Source of the DNA: Chitinophagaceae bacterium UBA1946 | GTDB taxonomy: Bacteria > Bacteroidota > Bacteroidia > Chitinophagales > Chitinophagaceae | Direction: 5' to 3' | NCBI GenBank assembly: GCA_002336815.1 | Contig: DDEU01000037.1 | Span: forward strand, 1-19,886 | Length of the DNA stretch: 19,886 nt | Part shown: in pieces, positions 8,172-15,800 of the stretch | Position numbering within the stretch: the stretch's first letter is position 1 | Layout of the letters: every line of letters starts with the position of its first letter | Notes under the pieces: model-generated | The model's database searches: none | What the model was told of the DNA's origin: nothing | Seen by the model: only the letters and a program-made list of their open reading frames with translations | Made by a program: the position numbers and the translations under genes

Positions 8172-9405
8172 TTTTTTACTGCTGCTGGCAGTGTATATGC
8201 CCTCTAAGGCACAAACAGCGGGCTACCGCTTTAGCGCACCGGTAAGGGCAGTAGATAGCAACGGCTTTTACAATATTGTTTTAACGCCGGCTATCAACGC
8301 ACATGTAAAAACAGATTACAGCGATCTGCGGATCGTGAATGATTCCGGCAAATGGGTGCCACACCTGCTGCGCTTTCCCTATGGAGAAATTACCAATGAA
8401 CCCGTAACCTGGAACCGAAAGATCATCAGTAAGAATATTTCATCCTGGGAAACAGAGCTCGTGGTCGAGAGCGACCGGAGCACTGTTTCAAACCTGGTGT
8501 TCACTTTAAAGAATGCAGTAACAAACCGGTATTGCACGCTCAATGGAAGTGACGAAGGTGAATCCTGGTTCACCATTAACGACAGCATCCCCATTGTAAC
8601 CACACAAAGAAACAGCAGCGGCGAAAGTGATTTTGAGTTGTGGTTTCCGCCGGTGGACTACAAATATTTTAAGATCACGATACCCAACCGGGGAAAGGAA
8701 TCGCTGAATATTATACGGGCAGGGATAAAAGGAACCATCGATTACCCGGGCCGCATCAAATTTCCGGAAGAGCTGCAAAATCCCGTAGGCAAACTGGTAC
8801 AGAAAGACAGCGGGAAGATCTCTTACATCAGGATAACGCAACCGGCGGGCTATCATTTTGATAAGATTGCGCTGCTGCTGCAGGATAATGGCGTAAAGAA
8901 TTTTAACCGGCGGGCACAACTGTATATTCCTGCCGGAAGCACGCATTCATTTGCTGATCCTGGTCAATTGGCCGCTTCCTTTTCGGTGTCCAATAACAGT
9001 ACGCTGCAAACCAGTTTTGCGGTAAGCAATGCCAGGGAGTTTTACGTGTTTATTTACAATGATGACAATCTCCCGCTGAAAGTGTCGGAAATAAAAACCT
9101 TTACCCGGTACAGGGTGGCCACTGTGTACCTTAACCGGTCTGGTCATTACCGGCTGATGCTTGATAATACAATGGCTTCTATCCCCGGCTACGATTTGGA
9201 TCTTGCCGGCATTGGCTCCAGGGAAAAGATCGCCGTTGCAGCAACGGGTGATATTATCCGCAGCAGTGCGGAAGTGCCGGGAGTTGAAACAAAAGATAAA
9301 TCAACAACAATGATCTGGTTACTGATTGCTGTGGCAGCAATCGTACTTGGTTTTTTTACTTACAGGCTGGTAACGGATATGAATAAAAAGAAACCGGTGA
9401 TTTAA
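8152..9405 (+). CDS. DUF3999-like envelope protein with signal peptide and C-terminal anchor
   Basis: A 417-residue exported protein of unknown function that resembles the DUF3999 family. Residues 1-20 form a signal peptide (KLYNFLLLLAVYMPSKA, cut probably before QTAG). The body looks beta-rich: YRFSAPV, FYNIVLTP and YSDLRIVNDSGKWVPHLLR are typical of the family start, and there is a carbohydrate-binding-like region around WFTINDS and FKITIPN. One C-terminal helix (about residues 387-406, IWLLIAVAAIVLGFFTYRLV) followed by MNKKK should anchor it in the inner membrane with the bulk in the periplasm. The start codon lies inside the end of the DUF2339 gene, a 20-bp overlap in another frame. The family call rests on this partnership as well as on the sequence, so it is a little less certain than DUF2339. 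Confidence 0.8.
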   Translation: MKIKLYNFLLLLAVYMPSKAQTAGYRFSAPVRAVDSNGFYNIVLTPAINAHVKTDYSDLRIVNDSGKWVPHLLRFPYGEITNEPVTWNRKIISKNISSWETELVVESDRSTVSNLVFTLKNAVTNRYCTLNGSDEGESWFTINDSIPIVTTQRNSSGESDFELWFPPVDYKYFKITIPNRGKESLNIIRAGIKGTIDYPGRIKFPEELQNPVGKLVQKDSGKISYIRITQPAGYHFDKIALLLQDNGVKNFNRRAQLYIPAGSTHSFADPGQLAASFSVSNNSTLQTSFAVSNAREFYVFIYNDDNLPLKVSEIKTFTRYRVATVYLNRSGHYRLMLDNTMASIPGYDLDLAGIGSREKIAVAATGDIIRSSAEVPGVETKDKSTTMIWLLIAVAAIVLGFFTYRLVTDMNKKKPVI

Positions 9406-9418
9406 TGATATTTGCAGT

Positions 9419-9724
9419 ATGATCATTTACAATGTTACCATTAAGGTAGACGAAAATATCCACTCGCAGTGGCTGGTTTGGATGCAGGAAGAGCACATCC
9501 CTGAAGTAATCAATACAGGCTGTTTTAGCCGGGCCACGGTGCTGCGCCTGCTCGAAACAGACGATACGGAAGGTCCTACGTATGCCATCCAGTATTTTGC
9601 CGAAAGCAAGGCATGGTACAACCGCTACATCGAAAAATTTGCTCCTGAAATGCGCCGCCGTTCTTTCGAAAAATGGGGCAATGGATTCATTGCATTTCGC
9701 TCTGTAATGCAGGTTGTTAACTAA
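9419..9724 (+). CDS. DUF4286 family protein
   Basis: A 101-residue soluble protein of the DUF4286 family, common in Bacteroidota and of unknown function. The family pattern is visible: MIIYNVTIKVDENI at the start, WLVWMQEEHIPEVINTGCF, then a TYAIQYFAES strand and a final FEKWGNGFIAFRSVMQ. The arrangement of strands and helices suggests a ferredoxin-like (dimeric alpha-beta barrel) fold, but that is inference. No catalytic motif or signal peptide is seen. It begins 13 bp after the DUF3999 gene and is probably the last gene of the DUF2339-DUF3999-DUF4286 transcript, ending upstream of the hairpin at 9816-9865. Confidence 0.88.
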   Translation: MIIYNVTIKVDENIHSQWLVWMQEEHIPEVINTGCFSRATVLRLLETDDTEGPTYAIQYFAESKAWYNRYIEKFAPEMRRRSFEKWGNGFIAFRSVMQVVN

Positions 9725-9747
9725 ATGTGCAAAACAAATAAAATACA

Positions 9748-9763
9748 TTTTGATTAATCAAAA
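9748..9763. promoter_or_regulatory. 16-nt perfect palindrome, possible operator
   Basis: TTTTGATTAATCAAAA is identical on both strands. Its first TTTG (9749-9752) is 18 nt upstream of TATATTAC (9771-9778), the same spacing as in the HU promoter at 9959-9988, although the second box matches the TAnnTTTG consensus only in part. The site could be a dimeric repressor operator over a weak promoter, driving either a short RNA ending at the hairpin below or a longer HU leader. Binding is inference. Confidence 0.4.
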
Positions 9764-9815
9764 ACGTTTGTATATTACCCTGAAAGCCGCATGAACACTG
9801 AATTGCAGGGCATTT

Positions 9816-9865
9816 AGGCTGAAACCCGCTTCTGTAAAGGGTTGTAGCGGGGAGGCCTGTTTTTT
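9816..9865 (+). terminator. Composite hairpin with T6 tract (terminator, or 3' end of a small RNA)
   Basis: An inner stem CCCGCT (9825-9830) with AGCGGG (9846-9851) encloses a 15-nt loop. An outer stem AGGC (9816-9819) with GCCT (9855-9858) closes it, and six T follow at 9860-9865. This is a plausible Rho-independent terminator for the DUF2339-DUF4286 transcript, about 90 nt after the last stop. Alternative pairings exist, for example GGCTGAAA 9817-9824 with TTTCAGCC 9918-9925, so the region may fold in more than one way. The 294-bp gap 9725-10018 shows no convincing gene. Confidence 0.5.
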
Positions 9866-9958
9866 CCACCCTTTTTGTTATCGCTGCATTTAGCCTGCAT
9901 CCCTTGCCGCCTGTGCATTTCAGCCGATTGAATACGGATTAATTTTTTGGTAAAAAAT

Positions 9959-9988
9959 TTTGTTGCTGTCAAAAAGCATCTATATTTG
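9959..9988 (+). promoter_or_regulatory. Bacteroidota-type promoter for the HU gene
   Basis: TTTG at 9959-9962 and TATATTTG at 9981-9988 match the -33 TTTG and -7 TAnnTTTG elements of the Bacteroidota primary sigma factor without mismatch, with 18 nt between them. Transcription should start near 9994, leaving a leader of about 25 nt, A-rich and without Shine-Dalgarno motif. This also rules out the upstream in-frame ATG at 9947 as the HU start. Confidence 0.8.
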
Positions 9989-10018
9989 TTTCTCTTAAAA
10001 AAATTCAAAAAATTAACT

Positions 10019-10288
10019 ATGAACAAAGCAGAATTAATCGCTAAGATTGCTGATGATGCAGGCATCACAAAAACACAGGCTAACGACACTTTAGATTCTT
10101 TTGTAGAAGCTGTTACCAAAACTTTGAAAGGTGGTGGTAAAGTTACCTTAGTAGGCTTCGGTACTTTCTCTGTTTCTAAAAGGGCTGCCCGTAACGGTCG
10201 TAACCCACAAACTGGTGCTGTTATCAAAATCAAAGCTAAAAAAGTTGCTAAATTTAAAGCAGGTAAAGAATTGTCTGCAAAACTGTAA
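10019..10288 (+). CDS. HU-family DNA-binding protein
   Basis: An 89-residue histone-like protein that binds and bends DNA as a dimer and compacts the nucleoid. It starts MNKAELIAKIADDAGITKTQ, the standard HU N-terminus, and contains the signature GFGTFSVSKRAARNGRNPQTG at the base of the DNA-binding arms, followed by a lysine-rich arm and tail (IKIKAKKVAKFKAGKEL). Length matches the family. ATG 10019 was chosen because it begins at the conserved MNKAEL and lies just after a consensus promoter; a frame open to ATG 9947 would start before the promoter. An A-rich leader replaces a Shine-Dalgarno sequence, typical for highly expressed Bacteroidota genes. A strong hairpin terminator follows 18 bp after the stop. 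I do not assign hupA or hupB because the paralogue cannot be told. Confidence 0.97.
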   Translation: MNKAELIAKIADDAGITKTQANDTLDSFVEAVTKTLKGGGKVTLVGFGTFSVSKRAARNGRNPQTGAVIKIKAKKVAKFKAGKELSAKL

Positions 10289-10306
10289 CAATTGCTTCAC
10301 CACAGT

Positions 10307-10341
10307 AAAAAGCAAGATGTACAAAGCGTCTTGCTTTTTTT
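10307..10341 (+). terminator. Rho-independent terminator of the HU gene
   Basis: AAAAAGCAAGA (10307-10317) pairs perfectly with TCTTGCTTTTT (10329-10339) across an 11-nt loop, and the T-run continues to 10341. It ends only 29 bp before the THX start codon, leaving little room for a separate THX promoter. Confidence 0.88.
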
Positions 10342-10370
10342 AATCTTACCAAATCAAAAAACACAATTAT

Positions 10371-10481
10371 ATGGGACGTGGAGATATCAAAACCAAAAAA
10401 GGAAAGATCAACAAAGCTTCTTTTGGTAAATCAAGACCAGCCAGGCCTGCTAAAAAGAAAGCAGATACTAAAAAGGCTTAA
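10371..10481 (+). CDS. 30S ribosomal protein THX-type
   Basis: A 36-residue, very basic peptide beginning MGRGDIKTKKGKINKASFGK, followed by SRPARPAKKK and ending in KKA. This is the Bacteroidota form of the small-subunit protein THX (bTHX), a short peptide that packs among 16S rRNA helices in the head of the 30S subunit. The MGRGDxKTxKGKIxxGSxGK pattern and length fit the family. The leader (AATCAAAAAACACAATTAT) is A-rich with no Shine-Dalgarno motif. It sits between two intrinsic terminators and follows HU by 82 bp, so it may depend on readthrough of the HU terminator. Its small size makes it easy to miss in annotation. Confidence 0.92.
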   Translation: MGRGDIKTKKGKINKASFGKSRPARPAKKKADTKKA

Positions 10482-10500
10482 TTAAACGCTTTATTGGATG

Positions 10501-10556
10501 AGGTTGATAAATTGGATGGTTGTAATAACCGCCCGGTAGATCAACCTTATTTTTTT
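10501..10556 (+). terminator. Rho-independent terminator after the THX gene
   Basis: AGGTTGAT (10501-10508) pairs perfectly with ATCAACCT (10540-10547), and TATTTTTTT follows to 10556. Inside the loop a small second hairpin, GGTT (10518-10521) with AACC (10527-10530), can form. It closes the THX transcript before the sigma factor gene. In the rest of the gap, 10557-10714, I see only the palindrome at 10677-10691. Confidence 0.75.
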
Positions 10557-10676
10557 GCATCTGCTCATGCTGCTGCGGCAATGCAAGTTGATCAAAAGAG
10601 AATGCTTTTCAGCCGGCACCCAGGCATCAACCTTCAAGCTTTCCTCCCCAATTTTTATTACCTTTCTAATAATTAT

Positions 10677-10691
10677 CGCTGCCGGGCAGCG
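10677..10691. promoter_or_regulatory. 15-nt palindrome just upstream of the sigma factor gene
   Basis: CGCTGCC-G-GGCAGCG is a perfect inverted repeat around a central G, ending 23 nt before the sigma factor ATG. It is notably GC-rich in an AT-rich leader. It could be an operator, or an RNA hairpin near the AAGGG ribosome-binding-like motif at 10703-10707. There is no T-run, so it is not a terminator. Confidence 0.45.
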
Positions 10692-10714
10692 TATTCCTTT
10701 GTAAGGGTATCTGT

Positions 10715-11290
10715 ATGCCAGCACCCGGTGTAAATCACCATCAACATTTGACGGAAGAACAACTGATAAAAGCCTGCATCAGGGAAGATGCCGCTTCTCA
10801 AAAGGAGCTGTTTACCCGCTACAGCAGTCGTATGCTGGGTGTATGCTACCGTTATGCCCGGAACGCCGCCGATGCCGAGGATATTTTACAGGATGCCTTT
10901 ATCAAGATCTTCGATAAACTGCAGCAGTTTAAGTTTGAAGGCTCTTTTGAAGGATGGATGCGGCGGATCATGGTGAATACCGCATTGAAAAAGTACAGCC
11001 TTACCCGGTACGAAAAGGAAGTGAGCGGTATTGAAAACATGGCGAAATACGAAAGTGCTGAAGATCCTTCGGCCTATACGCATTTATCGCAAAAAGACCT
11101 GCTGGCGCTTATCAACCGGCTGCCAGACGGGTACAGGATGATCTTTAACCTGCATGTGATAGAGGGCTATCAGCACGAGGAGATCGCCGAAATGCTGGGG
11201 ATACAACCCGGCACCAGCAGAAGCCAGTTGGTAAAGGCCCGGACGATGCTGCAGAAACAGATAATTGAACTTCAAAAAGTTGCTGTATGA
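10715..11290 (+). CDS. ECF-family RNA polymerase sigma factor
   Basis: A 191-residue alternative sigma factor of the extracytoplasmic function type, which directs RNA polymerase to a small regulon on an envelope signal. Region 2 spans about residues 22-92 (KELFTRYSSRMLGVCYRYA, DAEDILQDAFIKIF for -10 recognition and core binding, and FEGWMRRIMVNTAL). Region 4 spans about 128-183 (INRLPDGYRMIFNLHVIEGY, then the helix-turn-helix HEEIAEMLGIQPGTSRSQL). Regions 1 and 3 are absent, as expected. ATG 10715 has AAGGG 7 nt upstream. The stop overlaps the start of the next gene by 4 bp (ATGA), which couples sigma factor synthesis to that of its probable anti-sigma partner. The regulon is unknown. No other regulator is seen next to it. 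Confidence 0.95.
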   Translation: MPAPGVNHHQHLTEEQLIKACIREDAASQKELFTRYSSRMLGVCYRYARNAADAEDILQDAFIKIFDKLQQFKFEGSFEGWMRRIMVNTALKKYSLTRYEKEVSGIENMAKYESAEDPSAYTHLSQKDLLALINRLPDGYRMIFNLHVIEGYQHEEIAEMLGIQPGTSRSQLVKARTMLQKQIIELQKVAV

Positions 11291-12738
11291 GTGACCAAAA
11301 AAAGATGGATGAATTCCTGCAACGATCCTTCGGCGATTATTCGCCAGATGTGCCAGCGCATATCTGGGATAATATTGCCGCCGGCAGAAAAAAGAAAAAG
11401 CCTGTTGCTTTCTGGTTTAATAAAAGCAACCTGCTCATCCTTGCTGCTGTATTGATCGCCGTTTCAGGTACTGCCATATGGATAGCACAAAAAAACAATG
11501 CTCAAAATATTGCCCCGTTGCAAGATAACAGCAGGCAAAATGACCTGGCAAAACCAGCGGCTTCTGTGGCAACAAAAAATGATGCTGCATCGATTGGCAA
11601 AAATGAAGCGCCGGTTGTAACAGCAGGCAGTAATCTTGATAATGAAAAGCTAAGCGCTTCGGACAATGGCTTCGCTAAAGAAAAAGAAAACAATTCCGTA
11701 AAAGATATAGTTACCAATAGCCCGGCTGTTTCTACCGGTCGCCTGTCCAATGACGCAACAAATAACAGCAATAATAAACCCAGTGGTTTGCACCGCAACA
11801 ATAAAAACAGGTACACCCGAAAAGCCGGCACTTCCAGTACGCAGGTGATTTTTGCCGCAGGAGAAAGTACAGATGAAACAATGGGCAACAATGATCCCGC
11901 CCTGCCAACCGAACAGTGGACGGGCTTGCTGCAACCCAGCAAAGAGGCCATCGCACTGCACTCACAAGGCATAACCAGGCCATCAACCGTTATCAGTAAC
12001 ATAACACTCCGCATACCCGATTGCCCCGCAGCAGAAAAAGATGCAGCCGGCAATAAATCTTATGCAGAATTTTACCTGGGTCCTGATTATGCCTTTAAAA
12101 AATACAGTGATACCGGTAATTCTCAACTGGTGCAAAAGCGAAAAGAAAGTCTTCACTTTCGGTCGGCCTACAGCGCCGGTATTCGTTACACCAAAGTTTT
12201 TGGTAATGGAATGAGCATACGGGCAGGGATCAATTTTAGCCAGATCAACGAAAAATTTTCTTTTATTAAAGACAATGTCGTTCAACTGGTTTATGTGATC
12301 AGTCCGCAGGGCGATACCACCAGCAGCTACTATGTTAGAGGCACCCGTTACAGCAATACGTATAATCATTACCGTACCATTGATGTACCGGTGGTGGTGG
12401 GGTATGAACTGGGTAACGGAAGATTGCATGCCAATATCAATGCGGGTGTTGTGATCAATATTTACAGCTGGCAGACGGGACAAACCCTTGATGACAATTA
12501 TATGCCGGTGAGCATCAGCACGGGCAAAGAAAGCAATGCTGCCTACCAGTATAAAACAAATGTGGGATTGGGTTTTACGGGTGCGCTGTCATTGTATTAT
12601 AAACTGAACGATCGTTTTCACCTGTTGGCAGAGCCGTATTGCCGGTTTAATTTATCACCAATGAACAGGGAAAATGGATCGCTGCAGGAAAAGTTCAGCA
12701 GCATCGGAGTGAGGTTGGGATTGCGGATGGATTTTTAA
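11287..12738 (+). CDS. Probable dual membrane-spanning anti-sigma factor with outer-membrane beta-barrel
   Basis: A 483-residue protein in four parts. Residues 1-38 are cytosolic: MDEFLQRSFGDYSPDVPAHI and IWDNIAAGRKKKK, a short segment able to bind a sigma factor, without the zinc-binding HxxxCxxC motif. Residues 48-67 are one helix (LLILAAVLIAVSGTAIWIA) with positive residues before it, so the N-terminus should face the cytosol. Residues 70-255 are a low-complexity Asn/Ser/Ala/Lys/Thr linker long enough to cross the periplasm. Residues 258-483 show alternating amphipathic strands (YAEFYLGPDYAF, AYSAGIRYTKVF, MSIRAGINFSQI, VRLGLRMDF) and a terminal Phe, as in outer-membrane barrels. The 4-bp overlap with the ECF sigma gene supports an anti-sigma role. 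The layout matches the Dma proteins of Bacteroides (family knowledge). Barrel and helix are visible in the sequence; sigma binding and signal are inferred. A plain outer-membrane protein is less likely because no cleavable signal peptide is seen. Confidence 0.78.
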   Translation: MSDQKKMDEFLQRSFGDYSPDVPAHIWDNIAAGRKKKKPVAFWFNKSNLLILAAVLIAVSGTAIWIAQKNNAQNIAPLQDNSRQNDLAKPAASVATKNDAASIGKNEAPVVTAGSNLDNEKLSASDNGFAKEKENNSVKDIVTNSPAVSTGRLSNDATNNSNNKPSGLHRNNKNRYTRKAGTSSTQVIFAAGESTDETMGNNDPALPTEQWTGLLQPSKEAIALHSQGITRPSTVISNITLRIPDCPAAEKDAAGNKSYAEFYLGPDYAFKKYSDTGNSQLVQKRKESLHFRSAYSAGIRYTKVFGNGMSIRAGINFSQINEKFSFIKDNVVQLVYVISPQGDTTSSYYVRGTRYSNTYNHYRTIDVPVVVGYELGNGRLHANINAGVVINIYSWQTGQTLDDNYMPVSISTGKESNAAYQYKTNVGLGFTGALSLYYKLNDRFHLLAEPYCRFNLSPMNRENGSLQEKFSSIGVRLGLRMDF

Positions 12739-12763
12739 ACAGGCAACGTGTTTTTCATTAATA

Positions 12764-12793
12764 AAAAGCTTCCGGCACTTTGCGGAAGCTTTT
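12764..12793 (+). terminator. Rho-independent terminator of the sigma/anti-sigma operon
   Basis: AAAAGCTTCCG (12764-12774) pairs perfectly with CGGAAGCTTTT (12783-12793) over an 8-nt loop, 25 bp after the stop codon. The A-run before and T-run after make it potentially bidirectional. It isolates the two-gene operon from the secreted protein gene. Confidence 0.85.
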
Positions 12794-12888
12794 ATTTAAA
12801 CGGCCGGCTGTTGTTTTATAAATTAATCATATATTCAGTTCCCGTTCAATAATTGAGCTGCTGCATATTTTACAATGTTAGTTGATAC

Positions 12889-15800
12889 ATGAGAAAAAAC
12901 TTACTGCCTGGCTTTAATTTATTGGTGGCTTTCCTGCTATCCTGTACGGTTAAAGCTTCAGTGATCATTGATTCCGTCAGATCAACTCCCAGTACCTGTG
13001 CCAATAACGGTAGCATTATTGTGTATGCACAAACAACTACCGGCACTTTGTTGTATGCTATTACGGCCGGGCCGGTTACCTTCCCGGTGCAAACAAGTAA
13101 TAACTTTTCTTCTTTACCTCCCGGCAATTATTCTGTAGAAGTTTCCAATACCGGCAATGAGATACAAACTGTTGCCATTACCATTGGCGGTAATTATCAA
13201 TTGCCGGAATTTGTTCCGGCTGTGTTAGATCCCCGTTGTCCGGATTCCAGCAGCGGAAGTATTACGGGTAATCTCAGTTTTTCTACAGGTGCATCACCGT
13301 ATAACTGGGAATTGATCGCACCTTCTCCCGTTCAGACAGCACCGCAGCCAGGTGATACATTTAATAACCTGCCTTCCGGCACTTATACAATCAGGCTTAC
13401 GGATGGATGCAATAATGTACAAACCAAAACAGTTATACTTTATACGCCTCCCATTACCATGACTTACGGTAACGGCTTTGCAAGAATTACAGGCTGTGAT
13501 ACGGCAGAAATTGCCCTGTCAATTCTAACGCCATTTTACCGGGCGCCTTATAAGATCACTTATACTGTAGGGGGAACTTCATACACTATCGATACAGCCA
13601 AAGTAGATGATGAATCGCTTTTTAATGGAGGGGTGTATGTATATTTTACGGTTCCCGATATCTCTTACGGCGGTATCATTGATAATGTAGTTGTTACCAA
13701 TTCCTGTGGGGTACAGGCCTTTATTCCCCAACAGAGAATTTGTCCTTTTCAAATTTTAAACCCCGCTTTTGTGCCCATTTCTATTCCTAATTGCCAGGTG
13801 GGGTTATTGACATTTTATAGTATGGGAGATATCGGTTGTACGCTTAATGTATACCCTAAATTTCCACTTACTGTTACTATCAGGGATATACCGGCAAACA
13901 ATCTGGTGGAAACAAAAACCTTTCACGGCCCTTTTGATTATACGCTGGCGAGCACAGCCATGTTGCCTGGTGCCTCCTATCATGTTACCATGGTTGACAG
14001 TTGCAATAATTCTAATACTTCCACTATCAACACACCTGTTTTAAACAAATATGTTGGTTTAAGTATGAATGCACAACAGGCGATGCTGGATTCAACGGTT
14101 ATTTCGGGCTTATATGCAACCGGTTTTCCCACACAGGGAACAATACTGACCATCACCGGCGGCCCGCCCTCGGTTCACAGTACCAAGCCGGGATATGCAT
14201 ACAGCGAAAATTATGTTTACCCAAAAACATTTACAGGTGTGCTCAGCTCAGACAGCTCTACCGTTTTTTATATGACCAATACGGGACCGGGAGTGTACAC
14301 GTATATCATTACAGACAGTTGCGGCAACCAGTTTCCCGGCTCATTTGAGATAACCACCAATGATGTTTCCAGCTTTAATTATAAATATTCTTATCAGAAA
14401 GGCTGTTCAAATTCCTCTGCTATACAATACGAAGTGAAGCACAATAGTTTTACTACGGCCAGTCTTACTGATATTGCTTCCGGCACAGTTATTCATACCA
14501 CTGCTGGATGGCAAATGAATCAAAATCCTTTTACCAGTGTAGTGAATAATATTACGGCCGCTGATTATGAATTTAAACTTCTGTATTATGGAAACGGGCC
14601 TTACCTGAATAATATTTTGAAGGATACCTTTGTGGTGAAAGATACCATCCATGTAACGCCTTATCAAAATCCTGTCATTAGTTCTACTGCCGCTTCCTCT
14701 TGTGCCGGCAATGTTTTTCTTGCGTTAAATGCGGACAGTTCCAAAGGGATCCCGCCTTACCAGTATGAAATAATCAACGGTCCGCAAACATTTCCACCAC
14801 AGGCCAGTAATCTTTTTCAACTCACACAAACAGGAGACTATACTATCCGGCTGATAGACAGCTGCGGCAATTCTGTTTCTACCAATGTTACGGTGAATCC
14901 ATCAGTATTTCCACCACTTGCTGCACTGGGGAACTATTGTATCAACGACAGCGCACAATTAAGCTATGGCGCCTCTACCTATTTTGCGTATACCTGGACG
15001 AGGCCCGATGGCAGCATCTATGCCGGAGATACCTTATTCATCAACCCGGTAACGGTGGCGGATACAGGCGTTTACACCATACAGAGAGTAGCTACCATCA
15101 ATGGTTGCAGTAATACTGAAACTACTACCTACCGCCTTTCCTTGGGCAAACAGGACAGTGCAACAGTTTCCATCTGCGCAGGTCAAACCTATTCATTTGG
15201 TACAAGAACATTGAGTGTTGCCGGCATCTACAGGGATACCATTGCTACGTCCTCCTGCGATAGTATCTCTGTTTTAAATTTAAAGGTGAATCAACAAAAA
15301 AGGGACAGTAGTTTGGTTACGATCTGCGTAGGTCAAACCTATTCATTTGGCAGCAGGGTGTTGAATACGGCCGGCATCTACAGGGATACCGTTGCGACGT
15401 CCGCCTGCGATAGTATTTCTATTTTAAATCTGGCTGTGGCTGCACAAAAAATGGACAGCAGTTCGGTTACGATCTGCAACGGTCAAACATATTCATTTGG
15501 CAGCAGGGTGTTGAACACGACCGGCATTTACCGTGATACCATTATCAGTTCCACCTGCGACAGTATTTCCATTTTAAATTTGACAGTAAATGCACTAAAG
15601 CGGGATAGCAGTTCGGTTGCGATCTGTAATGGTCAAACCTATTCATTTGGTACAAGGATATTGAGCGTTGCTGGTATTTACCGGGATACGATTACGACTT
15701 CATCCTGCGATAGTATTTCTATTTTAAATCTGGCAGTGAATGCACTAAAAAAGGACAGTAGTTCGGTTGCCATCTGCGGTGGTCAAACTTATCCATTTGG

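Noticed and set aside
9947..10018. 24-residue N-terminal extension of the HU protein
   Set aside because: The extension would be translated from DNA containing the consensus promoter, and HU proteins begin at MNKAEL.
9814..10233. 139-codon minus-strand frame over the HU gene
   Set aside because: It is antisense to a certain HU gene and its promoter, with no motif of its own.
10494..10733. 79-codon open frame upstream of the sigma factor gene
   Set aside because: It needs a TTG start, covers the THX terminator and the sigma factor leader, and its product has no recognisable pattern.
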